A stretch of 64,000 nt of DNA from Paenibacillus sp. TCA20 (GCF_000732325.1 NZ_BBIW01000004.1:186001-250000), one strand, 5' to 3'; counted from the stretch's first letter, positions 43,744-53,503 are shown. The notes: generated by a model not told the origin, from the letters alone. Made by a program: numbers and translations.

Positions 43744-45414
43744 ATGTTAACCGTTATATCCATCTGTGTGACCCTCGCGGTCGTGCTCCTGCTGGCTCGC
43801 CCTGCAGGTCTATATATTGCAAGTGCATTCCGTTATGAACCAACCCGGATCGATCCGTGGTTCAAATGGATAGAGAGACCCCTCTATGCTGTCAGCGGCA
43901 TCAAGGAGACGAATCAAACCTGGAAGCAGTACGCAGCTTCCTTTGTCATCAGTAACACGGTCATGATTGTACTCGTCTATCTGATCTTTCGGATACAGGC
44001 CCATCTGCCGCTGAATCCAAGCGGTGTAGCAGGTATGGAGCCGACGCTTGCTTTTAATACGTCGATTAGCTTCATGACCAATACGAATCTGCAGCATTAC
44101 AGCGGGGAATCTGGTCTCAGCTATTTATCACAGATGATCGCCATTGTGTTCATGATGTTTACTGCTCCGGCCTCGGCCTTTGCGGTGGCGATCGCATTTA
44201 TTAGAGGACTTACAGGCAAGCCGCTCGGTAACTTCTTCGTAGATGTCGTGCGAAGTATAACAAGGGTATTGCTTCCTGTCGCTATTGTCTCCGCTATTCT
44301 GTTTATTGCTGCTGGTGTTCCACAGACGTTAAAAGCAACAGCAGCCGTAACGACGCTTGAGGGTGGTGTTCAGGAAATTGCGAGAGGTCCAGTAGGTTCC
44401 TTCCTGTCCATTAAACAGGTGGGGAATAACGGCGGTGGATTTTTCGGAGTAAACTCGGCTCATCCGTTTGAGAATCCTAATGGATTCACGAACCTGCTGC
44501 AGATGGTGCTGATGCTTCTGTTCCCGGTCTCCCTGCCCTTCGCATATGGCAAGATGGTGGGGAACAAGAAGCAAGGGCGTGTCCTGTTCGTCTCGATGGC
44601 GATCATGTTTCTCGTGCTGATGGGGGTATCACTTGGTGCTGAAACGAACGGTAACCCTGCGATGGAGGCTGTAGGAGTTCAGCAGGAAGGCGGCAGTATG
44701 GAGGGGAAGGAAGCCCGCTTCGGTGTGGCCTTGTCATCTCTGTATTCGGTCGTAACGACCGCTTCCGAGACAGGAGCAGTTAACACGATGCATGATACGC
44801 TGACACCGCTTGGCGGTCTTGTCACTTTGGCTAATATGATGCTGAACACGGTGTTCGGCGGTATGGGAGCCGGCTTCCTGAATGTGCTCATGTACGCACT
44901 CATTGCTGTCTTTTTATCCGGTCTGATGGTGGGACGCACTCCGGAATTTCTCGGCAAGAAGCTGGAAGGCAAAGAGATTAAGCTGATTGCAATCAGCCTG
45001 CTGATTCAGCCGCTGCTTATTCTGGCTCCTACAGCTTTGGCACTGTTCACCAATGCGGACACGATATCGAATCCCGGATACCATGGTCTGTCGCAGGTGC
45101 TGTATGAGTACACTTCATCGGCTGCCAATAATGGCTCCGGATTTGAAGGCTTAGGAGATGCTACACCGTTCTGGAACATTTCGACCGGAATTGTCATGTA
45201 CTTGGGCAGATATCTGTCGATTGTACTGCTGCTTGCGGTTGCAGGATCACTGGCTGTGAAGAAGAGCATCCCTGTGAGCTCAGGTACATTTAGGACGGAC
45301 ACCTATTTGTTTGCCGCGGTCTTTGTCGGTACCGTGCTGATTGTAGGGGCACTAACTTATCTCCCGGCGATGGTGCTTGGACCGATCGTAGAGCATTTGA
45401 CGCTGAGCAGATAG
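43744..45414 (+). CDS. kdpA: K+-transporting ATPase subunit KdpA
   Basis: A 556-residue, about ten-helix potassium-binding channel-like subunit. Selectivity-filter-type segments are visible (TNTNLQHYSGESGLSYLSQM, VGNNGGGFFGVNSAHPFENP, TASETGAVNTMHDTLTPLGG, ANNGSGFEGL). The length matches the family. It starts behind AGGAGG. It works with KdpB, KdpC and KdpF as a high-affinity K+ pump used when external K+ is scarce. Confidence 0.97.
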   Translation: MLTVISICVTLAVVLLLARPAGLYIASAFRYEPTRIDPWFKWIERPLYAVSGIKETNQTWKQYAASFVISNTVMIVLVYLIFRIQAHLPLNPSGVAGMEPTLAFNTSISFMTNTNLQHYSGESGLSYLSQMIAIVFMMFTAPASAFAVAIAFIRGLTGKPLGNFFVDVVRSITRVLLPVAIVSAILFIAAGVPQTLKATAAVTTLEGGVQEIARGPVGSFLSIKQVGNNGGGFFGVNSAHPFENPNGFTNLLQMVLMLLFPVSLPFAYGKMVGNKKQGRVLFVSMAIMFLVLMGVSLGAETNGNPAMEAVGVQQEGGSMEGKEARFGVALSSLYSVVTTASETGAVNTMHDTLTPLGGLVTLANMMLNTVFGGMGAGFLNVLMYALIAVFLSGLMVGRTPEFLGKKLEGKEIKLIAISLLIQPLLILAPTALALFTNADTISNPGYHGLSQVLYEYTSSAANNGSGFEGLGDATPFWNISTGIVMYLGRYLSIVLLLAVAGSLAVKKSIPVSSGTFRTDTYLFAAVFVGTVLIVGALTYLPAMVLGPIVEHLTLSR

Positions 45415-45474
45415 TGTAGGGACGATTTTCATAAAAAAGTTGAAGCTCTTATTTGAATGGAGGAACGATCGTCA

Positions 45475-47499
45475 ATGGGACAAAAGAAATCAATGCTGAA
45501 CAAGAAGCTCGTGCAGAGAGCGATGCTTGAAGCTGTCTATAAATTGAACCCGAAGTTAATGCTGCAAAATCCGATCATGTTCGTCGTCGAAGTGGGTATG
45601 GTGATCACGTTTCTGTTGACCCTGTTTCCGAATCTTCTCGGTACGGATGGCTCACGGGGATTTAATCTGACCGTCACAGTGATCCTGCTGATTACTGTCT
45701 GGTTCGCCAATTTTGCGGAGGCGCTTGCTGAGGGCCGGGGGAAGGCACAGGCCGATAGTCTGAAGCAGACCAAGCAGGACATTTCAGCAAACAAGGTGGC
45801 TGGCGATCACATCAAGGTGGTCTCCTCCTCAGAGCTCCGTAAAGGCGATGTCGTATTTGTAAGAGAAGGTGAGCTGATACCGGGTGATGGTGAGGTTATT
45901 GAAGGACTTGCTTCCGTCGATGAATCGGCGATTACGGGAGAGTCGGCACCGGTCATTAAGGAGGCTGGCGGAGATTTCAGCTCGGTGACAGGCGGCACAA
46001 GGGTTGTCAGTGACCAGATCAAGGTCCGGATTACGAGTGACCCGGGAGAGTCGTTCCTTGACCGGATGATCTCCCTGGTGGAAGGTGCCAAGCGGCAGAA
46101 GACACCGAATGAAATCGCGTTAAACACCGTACTGATGAGCCTTACGATTATTTTCCTGCTCGTTGTTGTTACGCTTCCGTTTTATGCGGGTTATCTGGAA
46201 ATCCAGCTGGAAATCCCAATCCTTATCGCTTTGCTGGTTTGTCTGATTCCGACGACCATCGGCGGTCTGCTGTCTGCTATTGGGATTGCAGGTATGGACC
46301 GAGTTACTCAGTTTAATGTGCTGGCGATGTCTGGTAAGGCAGTTGAAGCTTCTGGGGATGTGAGCACCATTATATTGGATAAGACGGGGACGATCACTTA
46401 TGGGAACCGAATGGCAAGTGAATTTGTGCCGGTTGGAGAAGAGACACAGCAATCGCTAGTGTACTGGTCGGCTGTCAGCTCAGTCAAGGATGAGACGCCG
46501 GAAGGGCGATCGGTGCTGGAGCTCATGAAGAAGATGTCGATTACGATGGATGAAAATGCGGCCGAAGGGGAGTTCGTACCTTTTAGGGCGGAGACAAGAA
46601 TGAGTGGGCTGGATCTTCCTGATGGAAGACGGGTACGAAAGGGCGCAGTGGATTCTATTAAAAAATGGGTGAAGGAGCAAGGAGGCAGCATCCCGTCGAA
46701 CCTTGATACGAACAGTGATGCCATTGCAACAGCCGGTGGGACCCCGCTCGCAGTTGCAGTCGACAGTAAAATCTACGGACTGATCTATCTGAAGGATACG
46801 GTCAAGCCGGGGATGAAGGAGCGCTTTGATCAGATGCGTGAGATGGGGATCAAGACCATCATGTGTACAGGTGACAATCCGCTGACCGCAGCAACCATCG
46901 CCAGAGAGGCCGGAGTGGATGATTACATTGCGGAAAGTACCCCAGAGGATAAGATTGCGGTGATTCGACGAGAGCAGGCGGAAGGCAAGCTCGTCGCGAT
47001 GACTGGAGACGGAACGAATGACGCACCGGCCTTGGCCCAAGCGGATGTAGGGATAGCGATGAACAGTGGTACGGTTGCTGCTAAGGAGGCGGCCAATATG
47101 GTTGATCTTGATTCTGATCCCTCCAAGATTATTGAGGTGGTCGCGATCGGGAAGCAGCTGCTGATGACACGGGGAGCGCTGACGACGTTCAGTATCGCGA
47201 ATGATATCGCCAAGTATTTTGCCATTATTCCGGCGATGTTCATGCTGGCTATTCCTCAGCTTGAAGCACTCAACGTCATGAAGCTGGGCTCACCGTCATC
47301 TGCCATCCTGTCTGCGCTTATATTTAATGCGATTATCATTCCGCTGCTGATTCCGCTGGCGATGAGGGGGATTCGGTATAAACCCATGAGCACGGCAGGC
47401 CTGCTTCGCCAGAATCTGCTGATCTATGGCATCGGCGGCGTAATTGCTCCGTTTATCGGCATCAAAATAATTGACTTGATTGTACACATTTGGGTATAG
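45475..47499 (+). CDS. kdpB: K+-transporting P-type ATPase subunit KdpB
   Basis: A 674-residue catalytic subunit. Phosphorylation Asp in [19 protein letters not shown] actuator loop ([18 protein letters not shown]), nucleotide-binding segment and hinge [23 protein letters not shown] are intact. ATG 45475 ([11 protein letters not shown]) is preferred over an in-frame ATG at 45457, which overlaps the GGAGGAA ribosome binding site. It couples ATP hydrolysis to K+ uptake through KdpA. Confidence 0.97.
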   Translation: MGQKKSMLNKKLVQRAMLEAVYKLNPKLMLQNPIMFVVEVGMVITFLLTLFPNLLGTDGSRGFNLTVTVILLITVWFANFAEALAEGRGKAQADSLKQTKQDISANKVAGDHIKVVSSSELRKGDVVFVREGELIPGDGEVIEGLASVDESAITGESAPVIKEAGGDFSSVTGGTRVVSDQIKVRITSDPGESFLDRMISLVEGAKRQKTPNEIALNTVLMSLTIIFLLVVVTLPFYAGYLEIQLEIPILIALLVCLIPTTIGGLLSAIGIAGMDRVTQFNVLAMSGKAVEASGDVSTIILDKTGTITYGNRMASEFVPVGEETQQSLVYWSAVSSVKDETPEGRSVLELMKKMSITMDENAAEGEFVPFRAETRMSGLDLPDGRRVRKGAVDSIKKWVKEQGGSIPSNLDTNSDAIATAGGTPLAVAVDSKIYGLIYLKDTVKPGMKERFDQMREMGIKTIMCTGDNPLTAATIAREAGVDDYIAESTPEDKIAVIRREQAEGKLVAMTGDGTNDAPALAQADVGIAMNSGTVAAKEAANMVDLDSDPSKIIEVVAIGKQLLMTRGALTTFSIANDIAKYFAIIPAMFMLAIPQLEALNVMKLGSPSSAILSALIFNAIIIPLLIPLAMRGIRYKPMSTAGLLRQNLLIYGIGGVIAPFIGIKIIDLIVHIWV

Positions 47500-47514
47500 G
47501 AGGAAGATACAGAT

Positions 47515-48090
47515 ATGCAAGTATGGACGATATCACTGAGGGTAAGCCTTGCGCTGCTGCTGCTGCTTGGACTGGGCTACAATCTGCTGGTCACCGGCAT
47601 CGCACAATTCACCATGCCGCATCAGGCGAATGGCAGTCTGATCTACAATGAGCAGCAAGAGCCGATCGGTTCAGAGCTGATTGGGCAGCAGTTTACAGAG
47701 CCCGCGTATTTTCATGGAAGAGTATCCAGCATCGAGTATAATGCAGCAGGCTCGGGCTCGGGCAACTATGCTCCTTCAAATCCCGATTTACTTGCTCGTA
47801 TGGAAGCCTCCATACAAGAGTGGCAGAAGGAGAACCCCGAAGTCCCTATAAGCCAGCTGCCCGCAGATCTTATCACGAATTCAGGCTCGGGGCTTGATCC
47901 ACATATTAGTCCAGAGGCGGCAAGAGTGCAAATTCCACGAATCCATGCTGAAACCGGCATCTCCGAGGAAGAGCTTATGCAGATGGTTGACCAGCATACC
48001 AAGGGCAGACAATTCGGTTTCCTGGGAGAGCCTGTCGTTAGTGTCCTGGAACTTAATCTAGAGCTTCAATCGAAGTTTACAATTCAGTAA
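47515..48090 (+). CDS. kdpC: K+-transporting ATPase subunit KdpC
   Basis: A 191-residue subunit with an N-terminal helix ([25 protein letters not shown]) and outer domain. Family blocks are [67 protein letters not shown] and [13 protein letters not shown]. It starts 15 bp after kdpB behind AGGAGG. Confidence 0.97.
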   Translation: MQVWTISLRVSLALLLLLGLGYNLLVTGIAQFTMPHQANGSLIYNEQQEPIGSELIGQQFTEPAYFHGRVSSIEYNAAGSGSGNYAPSNPDLLARMEASIQEWQKENPEVPISQLPADLITNSGSGLDPHISPEAARVQIPRIHAETGISEEELMQMVDQHTKGRQFGFLGEPVVSVLELNLELQSKFTIQ

Positions 48091-48111
48091 AGGCGGCAGG
48101 AGGGGAGCTGA

Positions 48112-50421
48112 ATCGATACCTTTCGCAGAAAAACACCGGAAGAAATATTGGCAGTTATTCAGAAGCAGGGCCGAGGCAGGCTGCACATCCTGATTGGTGC
48201 AGCGAGTGGAACAGGGAAGACGTATCATATGCTGCTGGAGGGCCGATCGTTAAGTGAGCAGGGAGTCCATGTTGTGATCGGCTCTATGACGGCCTCCGAC
48301 CGGGTCGAGACATCCCAGCTCATGAACGGGCTGGACCGAGTTCCTGGCATCATCTGGAGCAGAGGCGGGACAGAGACGGAGGATCTGGACGTGGAAGCGA
48401 TCCTCTGCTGTCGTCCTGAATGGGTTCTGGTCGATGAGCTGGCCCACCGTAATCGTCCAGATGCAGCTGCAAGAACTCGGCTTGAGGAAGTAGAGCGGCT
48501 CCTTAAGCATGGCATCAGTGTGGTCACGACCGTGAATGTCTATGAACTGGAAGGGGTTCAGCATACAGCCAGTCAGCTGACAGGCATCAAAGCGGCGGAG
48601 GTTCTGCCTGGTCATGTGCTCGAGATGGCGGATGAAGTAAGACTTGTAGATGTGACGCCAGAGAAGCTGCTCAGCAGGGTGGAGCAGCACAAACTCCGGG
48701 TTGATCAGCACTCCTCCGTCGTGAAGGAGGGGAATCTCTCGGTCCTGCGTGAGCTTGCCCTGCGGCTGGTGGCAGAAGGCGTTGGCGAATCCTTGATCAA
48801 GCTGCGAGAAGAACAGGGATATACAGGGCCTTCCCGCACGGGAGAACGGATCCTTGTCTCGGTGCAGTATCACTTTAACGGCTCTATCTATATCCGTAGA
48901 GGGCAGCAAATTGCAAGAAGACTGAATGGGGATCTGCGAATTGTTACGTTTGTTGACCCTGACCGTAAACGGACCAAAGAGGAGGAGGCATTTCGCAAAG
49001 CGATGATTCAGCTCGCTGATAAAGTGGGGGCCAAATTCGAAGAGCTGCCGCTTCGGTCAAGACGAATGCTGCCCGATCAGCTCGTTGACTATGCCTTGAG
49101 AAATGGAGTGACCCGCATCGTTATGGGTCATTCCAAGCAGAGCTTCATCCAGGAGCTGCGGCAGGGGTCCGTCGTGAAGGAGGTGCTCCGCAAGATCCGT
49201 CATGTGGATTTGTTTCTGGTCGCGGATCGGGCTGATCATGATGGGGAACGGATTCTGCCTACGAAATCCTTGAATACTGCCGGGAGCTCCTCCCTGGTAG
49301 AGATCAAGGAACGGCATAATCGCAGCATCAGAGGACACTTCAAACTATACATTGGGGCTGCTCCGGGTGTAGGCAAGACGTACACCATGCTGCGGGAAGG
49401 TAATGAGCTTCTCAACAGCGGTCTCGATGTCCGGATTGGTCTGCTTGAAACACATGGACGCGAGGAGACAGAGGCACAGACAGGTCAGCTTCCGTTCATC
49501 GAACGGAAGAGAATTGCTTATCGGGGGACGGAGCTGACGGAGATGGATACCGAGGCGATACGACGGGAAGCACCGGATGTGGTACTTGTGGATGAGCTTG
49601 CTCATACCAATGTCCCGGGCAGCCGGCTGAGAAAAAGGTACGAGGATGTCCTTGAAATTCTTGAGGCTGGCATTTCTGTCATCTCAACCATGAATGTACA
49701 GCATCTAGAGAGCCTGAATGATACGGTCGAGCACATCACCGGGGTTAAAGTAAGAGAGACAGTGCCGGATTCCATCCTGCACCTTGCCGACGAGGTGCAG
49801 ATTGTCGACGTCGCGCCAAGGGCACTGAGAAAGCGGATGCGTGAGGGTAAGATTTACGCTCTGGAAAAGGTCGATCAGGCTTTACAGCATTTTTTCAAAG
49901 AGGCCAATCTGATTGCACTGAGAGAGCTTGCACTTCGAGAGCTGGCAGATGATGTGGATGAACGGATGGAAGCCTGGGAGCGAAACCATTCACTCCGCGG
50001 TCCATGGCGCAGGGAGGAAGTGATTCATGTCTGTGTAGATGCACACGAAGAAGCAGCTCGTCTCATCAGGCGAGGGTTTCGAATTGCGCACAGGCTCAAA
50101 GCGGTCTGGTACGTGAATCATGTACAGTTTACGGATCGAGGCAGCTCCTTGCATAAGGAGTATGAGCACAGACTGGATCAGTTAAAATTAATGACAGAGC
50201 GGCTTGGCGGAGTATTCCGTGTGATTCAGGCAGGTGATCGAAGCCAGGTGCCGGAGCTGCTGATTCAATTGGCCAATCAGGATAAGGCCACACAGATCAT
50301 TGCAGGCCAGTCTAGGCATCACTATCGATTAATGGGATCAAGCAGGAGAAGAGGCGTTGCCCATCATCTGGTACGTAATGCACGGCATATTGATCTACTG
50401 ATCGTGGCAAAAGACCTGTAA
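48112..50421 (+). CDS. KdpD-like protein: two tandem KdpD-N/USP units, no kinase
   Basis: About 769 residues and cytoplasmic. Each half contains a KdpD sensor domain with Walker A (first half GAASGTGKTY, second GAAPGVGKTY) and Walker B (VLVDELAH), followed by a universal-stress-protein-like domain (ILVSVQYHFNGSIYIRRGQQ...MGHSKQS; VIHVCVDAHEEAARLIRRGF...AGQSRHH). No membrane helices, HisKA or ATPase kinase domain follow, and no KdpE is nearby. USP domains of some KdpD proteins bind c-di-AMP, the same ligand as the upstream riboswitch. The conserved N-terminal motif FRRKTPEEIL is encoded before the first standard start (TTG 48148). The probable start is ATC at 48112, eight bases behind AGGAGG. 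Confidence 0.85.
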   Translation: MDTFRRKTPEEILAVIQKQGRGRLHILIGAASGTGKTYHMLLEGRSLSEQGVHVVIGSMTASDRVETSQLMNGLDRVPGIIWSRGGTETEDLDVEAILCCRPEWVLVDELAHRNRPDAAARTRLEEVERLLKHGISVVTTVNVYELEGVQHTASQLTGIKAAEVLPGHVLEMADEVRLVDVTPEKLLSRVEQHKLRVDQHSSVVKEGNLSVLRELALRLVAEGVGESLIKLREEQGYTGPSRTGERILVSVQYHFNGSIYIRRGQQIARRLNGDLRIVTFVDPDRKRTKEEEAFRKAMIQLADKVGAKFEELPLRSRRMLPDQLVDYALRNGVTRIVMGHSKQSFIQELRQGSVVKEVLRKIRHVDLFLVADRADHDGERILPTKSLNTAGSSSLVEIKERHNRSIRGHFKLYIGAAPGVGKTYTMLREGNELLNSGLDVRIGLLETHGREETEAQTGQLPFIERKRIAYRGTELTEMDTEAIRREAPDVVLVDELAHTNVPGSRLRKRYEDVLEILEAGISVISTMNVQHLESLNDTVEHITGVKVRETVPDSILHLADEVQIVDVAPRALRKRMREGKIYALEKVDQALQHFFKEANLIALRELALRELADDVDERMEAWERNHSLRGPWRREEVIHVCVDAHEEAARLIRRGFRIAHRLKAVWYVNHVQFTDRGSSLHKEYEHRLDQLKLMTERLGGVFRVIQAGDRSQVPELLIQLANQDKATQIIAGQSRHHYRLMGSSRRRGVAHHLVRNARHIDLLIVAKDL

Positions 50422-50546
50422 AAGACAGGATGCAGCTTGTTCCCCAGGTTGACAGCGGAAAGGGGAATCATGTTACAATATACCAAGAAAATAAGTAGGA
50501 ATTAACAATAGATAAGCAACACAAATACTTGTCAGAGGTGAATAAC

Positions 50547-51101
50547 GTGGCCAAAATCGCTGTCATTAACGGAAGCCCTTCCCTGACTTCCCGGATCAAT
50601 GCTGTTATCGAATTTGCAGAAAAAAGTCTTAGAGAAGCAGGTTTTGAAGTTGAACGCATTAACGTTGCTGAGCTCCCGCCAGGAGACCTGATCCATACGA
50701 AATTTGAAAGTGAGCCCATCGTGAAGGCTAACGGTATTGTGGCTGAAGCAGATGCGGTTATTATAGCGAGCCCGGTATACAAGGCATCATATACAGGCGT
50801 GCTCAAGACATTCCTGGATCTGATTCCGGAACGGGGACTTGCCGGCAAGACCATTCTCCCGCTCTTTATTGGAGGGAGCCTGGCCCATCTGCTGACCATG
50901 GATTATGCACTGAAGCCTGTCCTCTCCGTGCTCGGCGCTCGTCATATTTTGGCTGGTGTTTATACGGTGGATGCACAGGTTGCACGTAATGATCAAGGGG
51001 GCCTGGATATTGCTCCAGAGCTGGTAGAGCGTCTGCAAGCCGGACTCCAAGAATTTACCGAGGAAATTCAGCTTCGAGAGAACCAGAAGAATTCGAAATA
51101 A
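50547..51101 (+). CDS. NADPH-dependent FMN reductase (SsuE-like)
   Basis: A 184-residue flavodoxin-like reductase. AKIAVINGSPSLTSRINAVIEFA carries the FMN phosphate loop, and IIASPVYKASYTGVLKTFLDLIPERGLAGKTILPLFIGGS matches SsuE-type reductases that supply reduced FMN to sulfonate or alkane monooxygenases. No SsuD-type monooxygenase is encoded in the window. GTG 50547 behind AGAGGTGA is preferred over an in-frame TTG at 50529. It is monocistronic, with a terminator. Confidence 0.9.
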   Translation: MAKIAVINGSPSLTSRINAVIEFAEKSLREAGFEVERINVAELPPGDLIHTKFESEPIVKANGIVAEADAVIIASPVYKASYTGVLKTFLDLIPERGLAGKTILPLFIGGSLAHLLTMDYALKPVLSVLGARHILAGVYTVDAQVARNDQGGLDIAPELVERLQAGLQEFTEEIQLRENQKNSK

Positions 51102-51117
51102 GCGGATATGAACAGAG

Positions 51118-51153
51118 AAGTCCAGTGGATGAACGTCGTCAGCTGGACTTTTT
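51118..51153 (+). terminator. Intrinsic terminator after the FMN reductase gene
   Basis: AAGTCCAG (51118-51125) pairs with CTGGACTT (51143-51150), followed by TTT. Confidence 0.8.
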
Positions 51154-51290
51154 GGTGTAAGTGAATTCTGTATGGGAGGGAGCCGTATTAGGGGCAGGGT
51201 AGTGCATGTTCTCCCTACGGATCGAGAAATAAGACGTGGTTAAATATGGTATTATGGGAGTATATCCTATTTAACGGAGGTGAGCCATAC

Positions 51291-51707
51291 TTGAATATCC
51301 AAGGTATTAATCATCTTTGTTTTTCTGTATCCAATCTGAGTCAGTCCATCCGGTTTTATGAGACTGTATTTGGGGCCAAGATTCTGCTTGAAGGACGTAC
51401 ACTTGCTTACTTTGATCTAAACGGAATCTGGATTGCACTGAACCAAGAGAATGTCCCGCGCAATTATACGACACCGACCTACACGCATATCGCGTTTACC
51501 GTAGATGAACAGGATTTGAATGAGCTGCGGGAACGGCTCGCAGAGGTGAATGCCAAGGTATTGCCAGGCAGAGAACGGGATGCAAGGGATCAACAGTCCA
51601 TTTATTTTCTCGATCCGGATGGGCATATGTTTGAGTTCCATACAGGGACACTGCAGGACCGCATGAATTACTATAGGGAAGATAAGCCGCATATCAAGTT
51701 TTTTTGA
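51291..51707 (+). CDS. fosB: FosB metallothiol transferase (fosfomycin resistance)
   Basis: A 138-residue vicinal-oxygen-chelate enzyme that adds bacillithiol (or cysteine) to fosfomycin. Metal ligands are His in GINHLCFSV, His in YTHIAFTV and Glu in [28 protein letters not shown] and [22 protein letters not shown] are nearly those of Bacillus FosB. The start is TTG at 51291, seven bases after GGAGGTGA; an in-frame ATG at 51246 has no such site. It is monocistronic and chromosomal by context, so this looks like the intrinsic type common in Bacillales. Confidence 0.93.
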   Translation: MNIQGINHLCFSVSNLSQSIRFYETVFGAKILLEGRTLAYFDLNGIWIALNQENVPRNYTTPTYTHIAFTVDEQDLNELRERLAEVNAKVLPGRERDARDQQSIYFLDPDGHMFEFHTGTLQDRMNYYREDKPHIKFF

Positions 51708-51727
51708 AGCATAATTTTCACGTGGAA

Positions 51728-51761
51728 AGAGACTTCTGAACGATCAGAAGTCTCTTTTTTT
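51728..51761 (+). terminator. Intrinsic terminator after fosB
   Basis: AGAGACTTCTGA pairs exactly with TCAGAAGTCTCT across ACGA, followed by TTTTTT. Confidence 0.92.
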
Positions 51762-51833
51762 AGTCCTCGTATTGTGCAGCATTTGAATATACTCAGTGAA
51801 GCAATTCTTTATTGGCTTTAGACAGTTTCCACA

Positions 51834-51849
51834 GGTAAGAGGGGGTAAA
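51834..51849 (-). promoter_or_regulatory. 16-bp shared element upstream of the peptide gene
   Basis: Read on the minus strand this is TTTACCCCCTCTTACC. It differs at two positions from TTTACCCCCATTTACC at 53427-53442. Both contain two TTAC cores ten bases apart. It lies 71 bp upstream of the peptide start codon. I infer a binding site for the XRE-TPR regulator. Confidence 0.55.
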
Positions 51850-51920
51850 TCCTCATTTACAACTTCATCACATCCATACTGCGTAATAAACTTAAGAAAA
51901 AAAACAGGGAGCGATGGACA

Positions 51921-52088
51921 ATGAAAAAAATGAGATCACCTCTATATTCCGTTGTATTAACTTTGGTTATTGGATTAACTGTAAATACAGGCGCTGTGTT
52001 CGCTGATATAGAGGGAAGTTCAAAGGATCAGGCGAATCCGCCCGGGACTGTAGAGCCGCAGGATCTGAACTCCCCAATGCCTAAATAA
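51921..52088 (+). CDS. Small secreted propeptide, candidate signalling peptide
   Basis: A 55-residue ORF, ATG behind CAGGGAGCG. A basic start (MKKMRSP), a hydrophobic core (LYSVVLTLVIGLTVNTG) and a signal-peptidase-like site VFA|DI leave a mature part of about 27 residues, polar and Pro-rich, ending DLNSPMPK. This is the build of Phr/PapR/NprX-type export-import peptides. It faces the XRE-TPR regulator gene end to end, 22 bp apart, and shares an upstream element with the gene next to the regulator. Family members are processed outside and re-imported through Opp; the active fragment, often the C-terminal 5-8 residues, is not defined here. Confidence 0.65.
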   Translation: MKKMRSPLYSVVLTLVIGLTVNTGAVFADIEGSSKDQANPPGTVEPQDLNSPMPK

Positions 52089-52110
52089 TGAATTCGAGAG
52101 GGTCATTTCC

Positions 52111-53361
52111 TCACTTAAGATACATTCGGTAATCATTATAATCCATACCATCATTACGCTCGCTGAGTGTCAGGAGCTTGTAGCTGGATTCGGCCTCACT
52201 GCCTGCATTCAGTCTTTTGAGCAGATCATAGCTCATTCTCAGGAAAAAGTAGGCCTGTTCTGGATTAGCCTGCTCATGGTAGACAGCGCCCATCAGCCTG
52301 TACAGGCGCGCGCGCTGTACACCGCTATCGGTTAAATCCAGCAATCGAATGGCTGTTTTGCAGGCCTTTTCTGCTTCCTCTAGATTGCCTTCCTCCAAAT
52401 AGAGCTTACTCATTTCTTCAAATATCGAAGCTTTCTTATCCGGCATGTTGCGTTCGTCGTAAATGGATGCACATTCATGCAGAAGGGGGAGAGCTTCTTT
52501 CTTTTTGTCTGTGTGCAGCATAATGACAGCAAGATTATGGAGGGCAAAGATATACGATTCGCTATTCCCTTGTTTTAAGCAGTCCACAGACTTTTGAGTC
52601 CAGTAGAGACTTTCCTGTGAGTGAGGATCTGATTTGAAATAAGCTTTGCCGAGTCCCATGGCAATCTCGCCATATGACTCGGGGTTACCTGCCATCCTGG
52701 CTTCATCCTCGGCTTTTAAGTAAGCATCAATCGCTTCCGGAATTTCACCCAGGAACATATGAGAGGTCGCCAAAAAGGTGAGAGCAGTAATATGCTCCTC
52801 CTGTAAATGCTTCAGCTTGCTGCTGTAGGTGTAGGCTTGCTGATATTGCTTCTTCGCCTGGATATAGGATTCCATATAGATCGCTGCTTTGCCCATTTCC
52901 AGATAGAACTGGGTAATGAGCTTGCGGTCTCCTGAACGGATAAACAAAAATTCGGAGGACTCTCCATGCTCGGCAGCCCTGGAATACTGCTTCATCCGAT
53001 TGCAGCTTCTGATCATGAGCAGGTAGGCTTCTGCCTGTACAGGCTCAGGCACGGCAAGCGTCAGAAGATGTTCAGCGATTCGGATGCAGGAATCGTTGTC
53101 TTCAGCCTTGAAACGCATGTATGCCTTGTCAAGTAAGGCTTCGGATACATCCTCGTGGATCTCATCCTCTGTCACTGAACCTAAGAAATATTCAACTGGC
53201 TTGCCCAGACGCTTGGCAATTACTCGCAGCATGCGTGAGGAAGGCACCGCTCTTCCCTTTTCGATCAAGCTGATATAAGCCCTTGTCATTTCCTCGCCGG
53301 CAAGCTGTTTTTGTGATAATCCCTTTTGTTCTCTGGTTTCTCTAATTTTTTTTCCCAGCAT
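52111..53361 (-). CDS. XRE-TPR transcriptional regulator (RNPP type)
   Basis: About 416 residues. An N-terminal XRE helix-turn-helix (LGKKIRETREQKGLSQKQLAGEEMTRAYISLIEKGRAVPSSRMLRVIAKRLG) is followed by an all-helical region of TPR units (for example ALTFLATSHMFLGEIPEAIDAYLKAEDEAR and KLYLEEGNLEEAEKACKTAIRLLD) to the C-terminus. This is the architecture of PlcR, NprR and related peptide-sensing regulators. The convergent 55-residue propeptide gene is its probable partner, and the repeat-protein gene and biosynthetic operon diverge from its promoter. ATG 53361 is used; an in-frame GTG at 53388 would add nine residues, and the AAAGGAG site lies 14 bases before ATG, so the start is uncertain. 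Confidence 0.85.
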   Translation of the reverse strand: MLGKKIRETREQKGLSQKQLAGEEMTRAYISLIEKGRAVPSSRMLRVIAKRLGKPVEYFLGSVTEDEIHEDVSEALLDKAYMRFKAEDNDSCIRIAEHLLTLAVPEPVQAEAYLLMIRSCNRMKQYSRAAEHGESSEFLFIRSGDRKLITQFYLEMGKAAIYMESYIQAKKQYQQAYTYSSKLKHLQEEHITALTFLATSHMFLGEIPEAIDAYLKAEDEARMAGNPESYGEIAMGLGKAYFKSDPHSQESLYWTQKSVDCLKQGNSESYIFALHNLAVIMLHTDKKKEALPLLHECASIYDERNMPDKKASIFEEMSKLYLEEGNLEEAEKACKTAIRLLDLTDSGVQRARLYRLMGAVYHEQANPEQAYFFLRMSYDLLKRLNAGSEAESSYKLLTLSERNDGMDYNDYRMYLK

Positions 53362-53426
53362 GGCAGTTGAATAAGCTCCTTTCAACACAAAGTAACTGTC
53401 AATTCATTTACATCGGATTAACGACG

Positions 53427-53472
53427 TTTACCCCCATTTACCGTTTAAAAAGGAAAATTAAGGATGTAGAAT
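53427..53472 (+). promoter_or_regulatory. Shared element and promoter upstream of the AVEAR-repeat gene
   Basis: TTTACCCCCATTTACC (53427-53442) directly precedes TTTAAA (53444-53449), a 17-base spacer and TAGAAT (53467-53472). An element touching the -35 box suggests activation. It also lies in the 142-bp divergent spacer of the regulator gene, so autoregulation is possible. Confidence 0.55.
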
Positions 53473-53503
53473 GGGCTTATCCCACGAAAGGAGGAAATGA
53501 AAA

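Noticed and set aside
48148..50421. The KdpD-like gene as a kdpD truncated by a recent deletion or frameshift
   Set aside because: The second half is another full KdpD-N/USP unit, not a kinase remnant, and no kinase fragments are found downstream.
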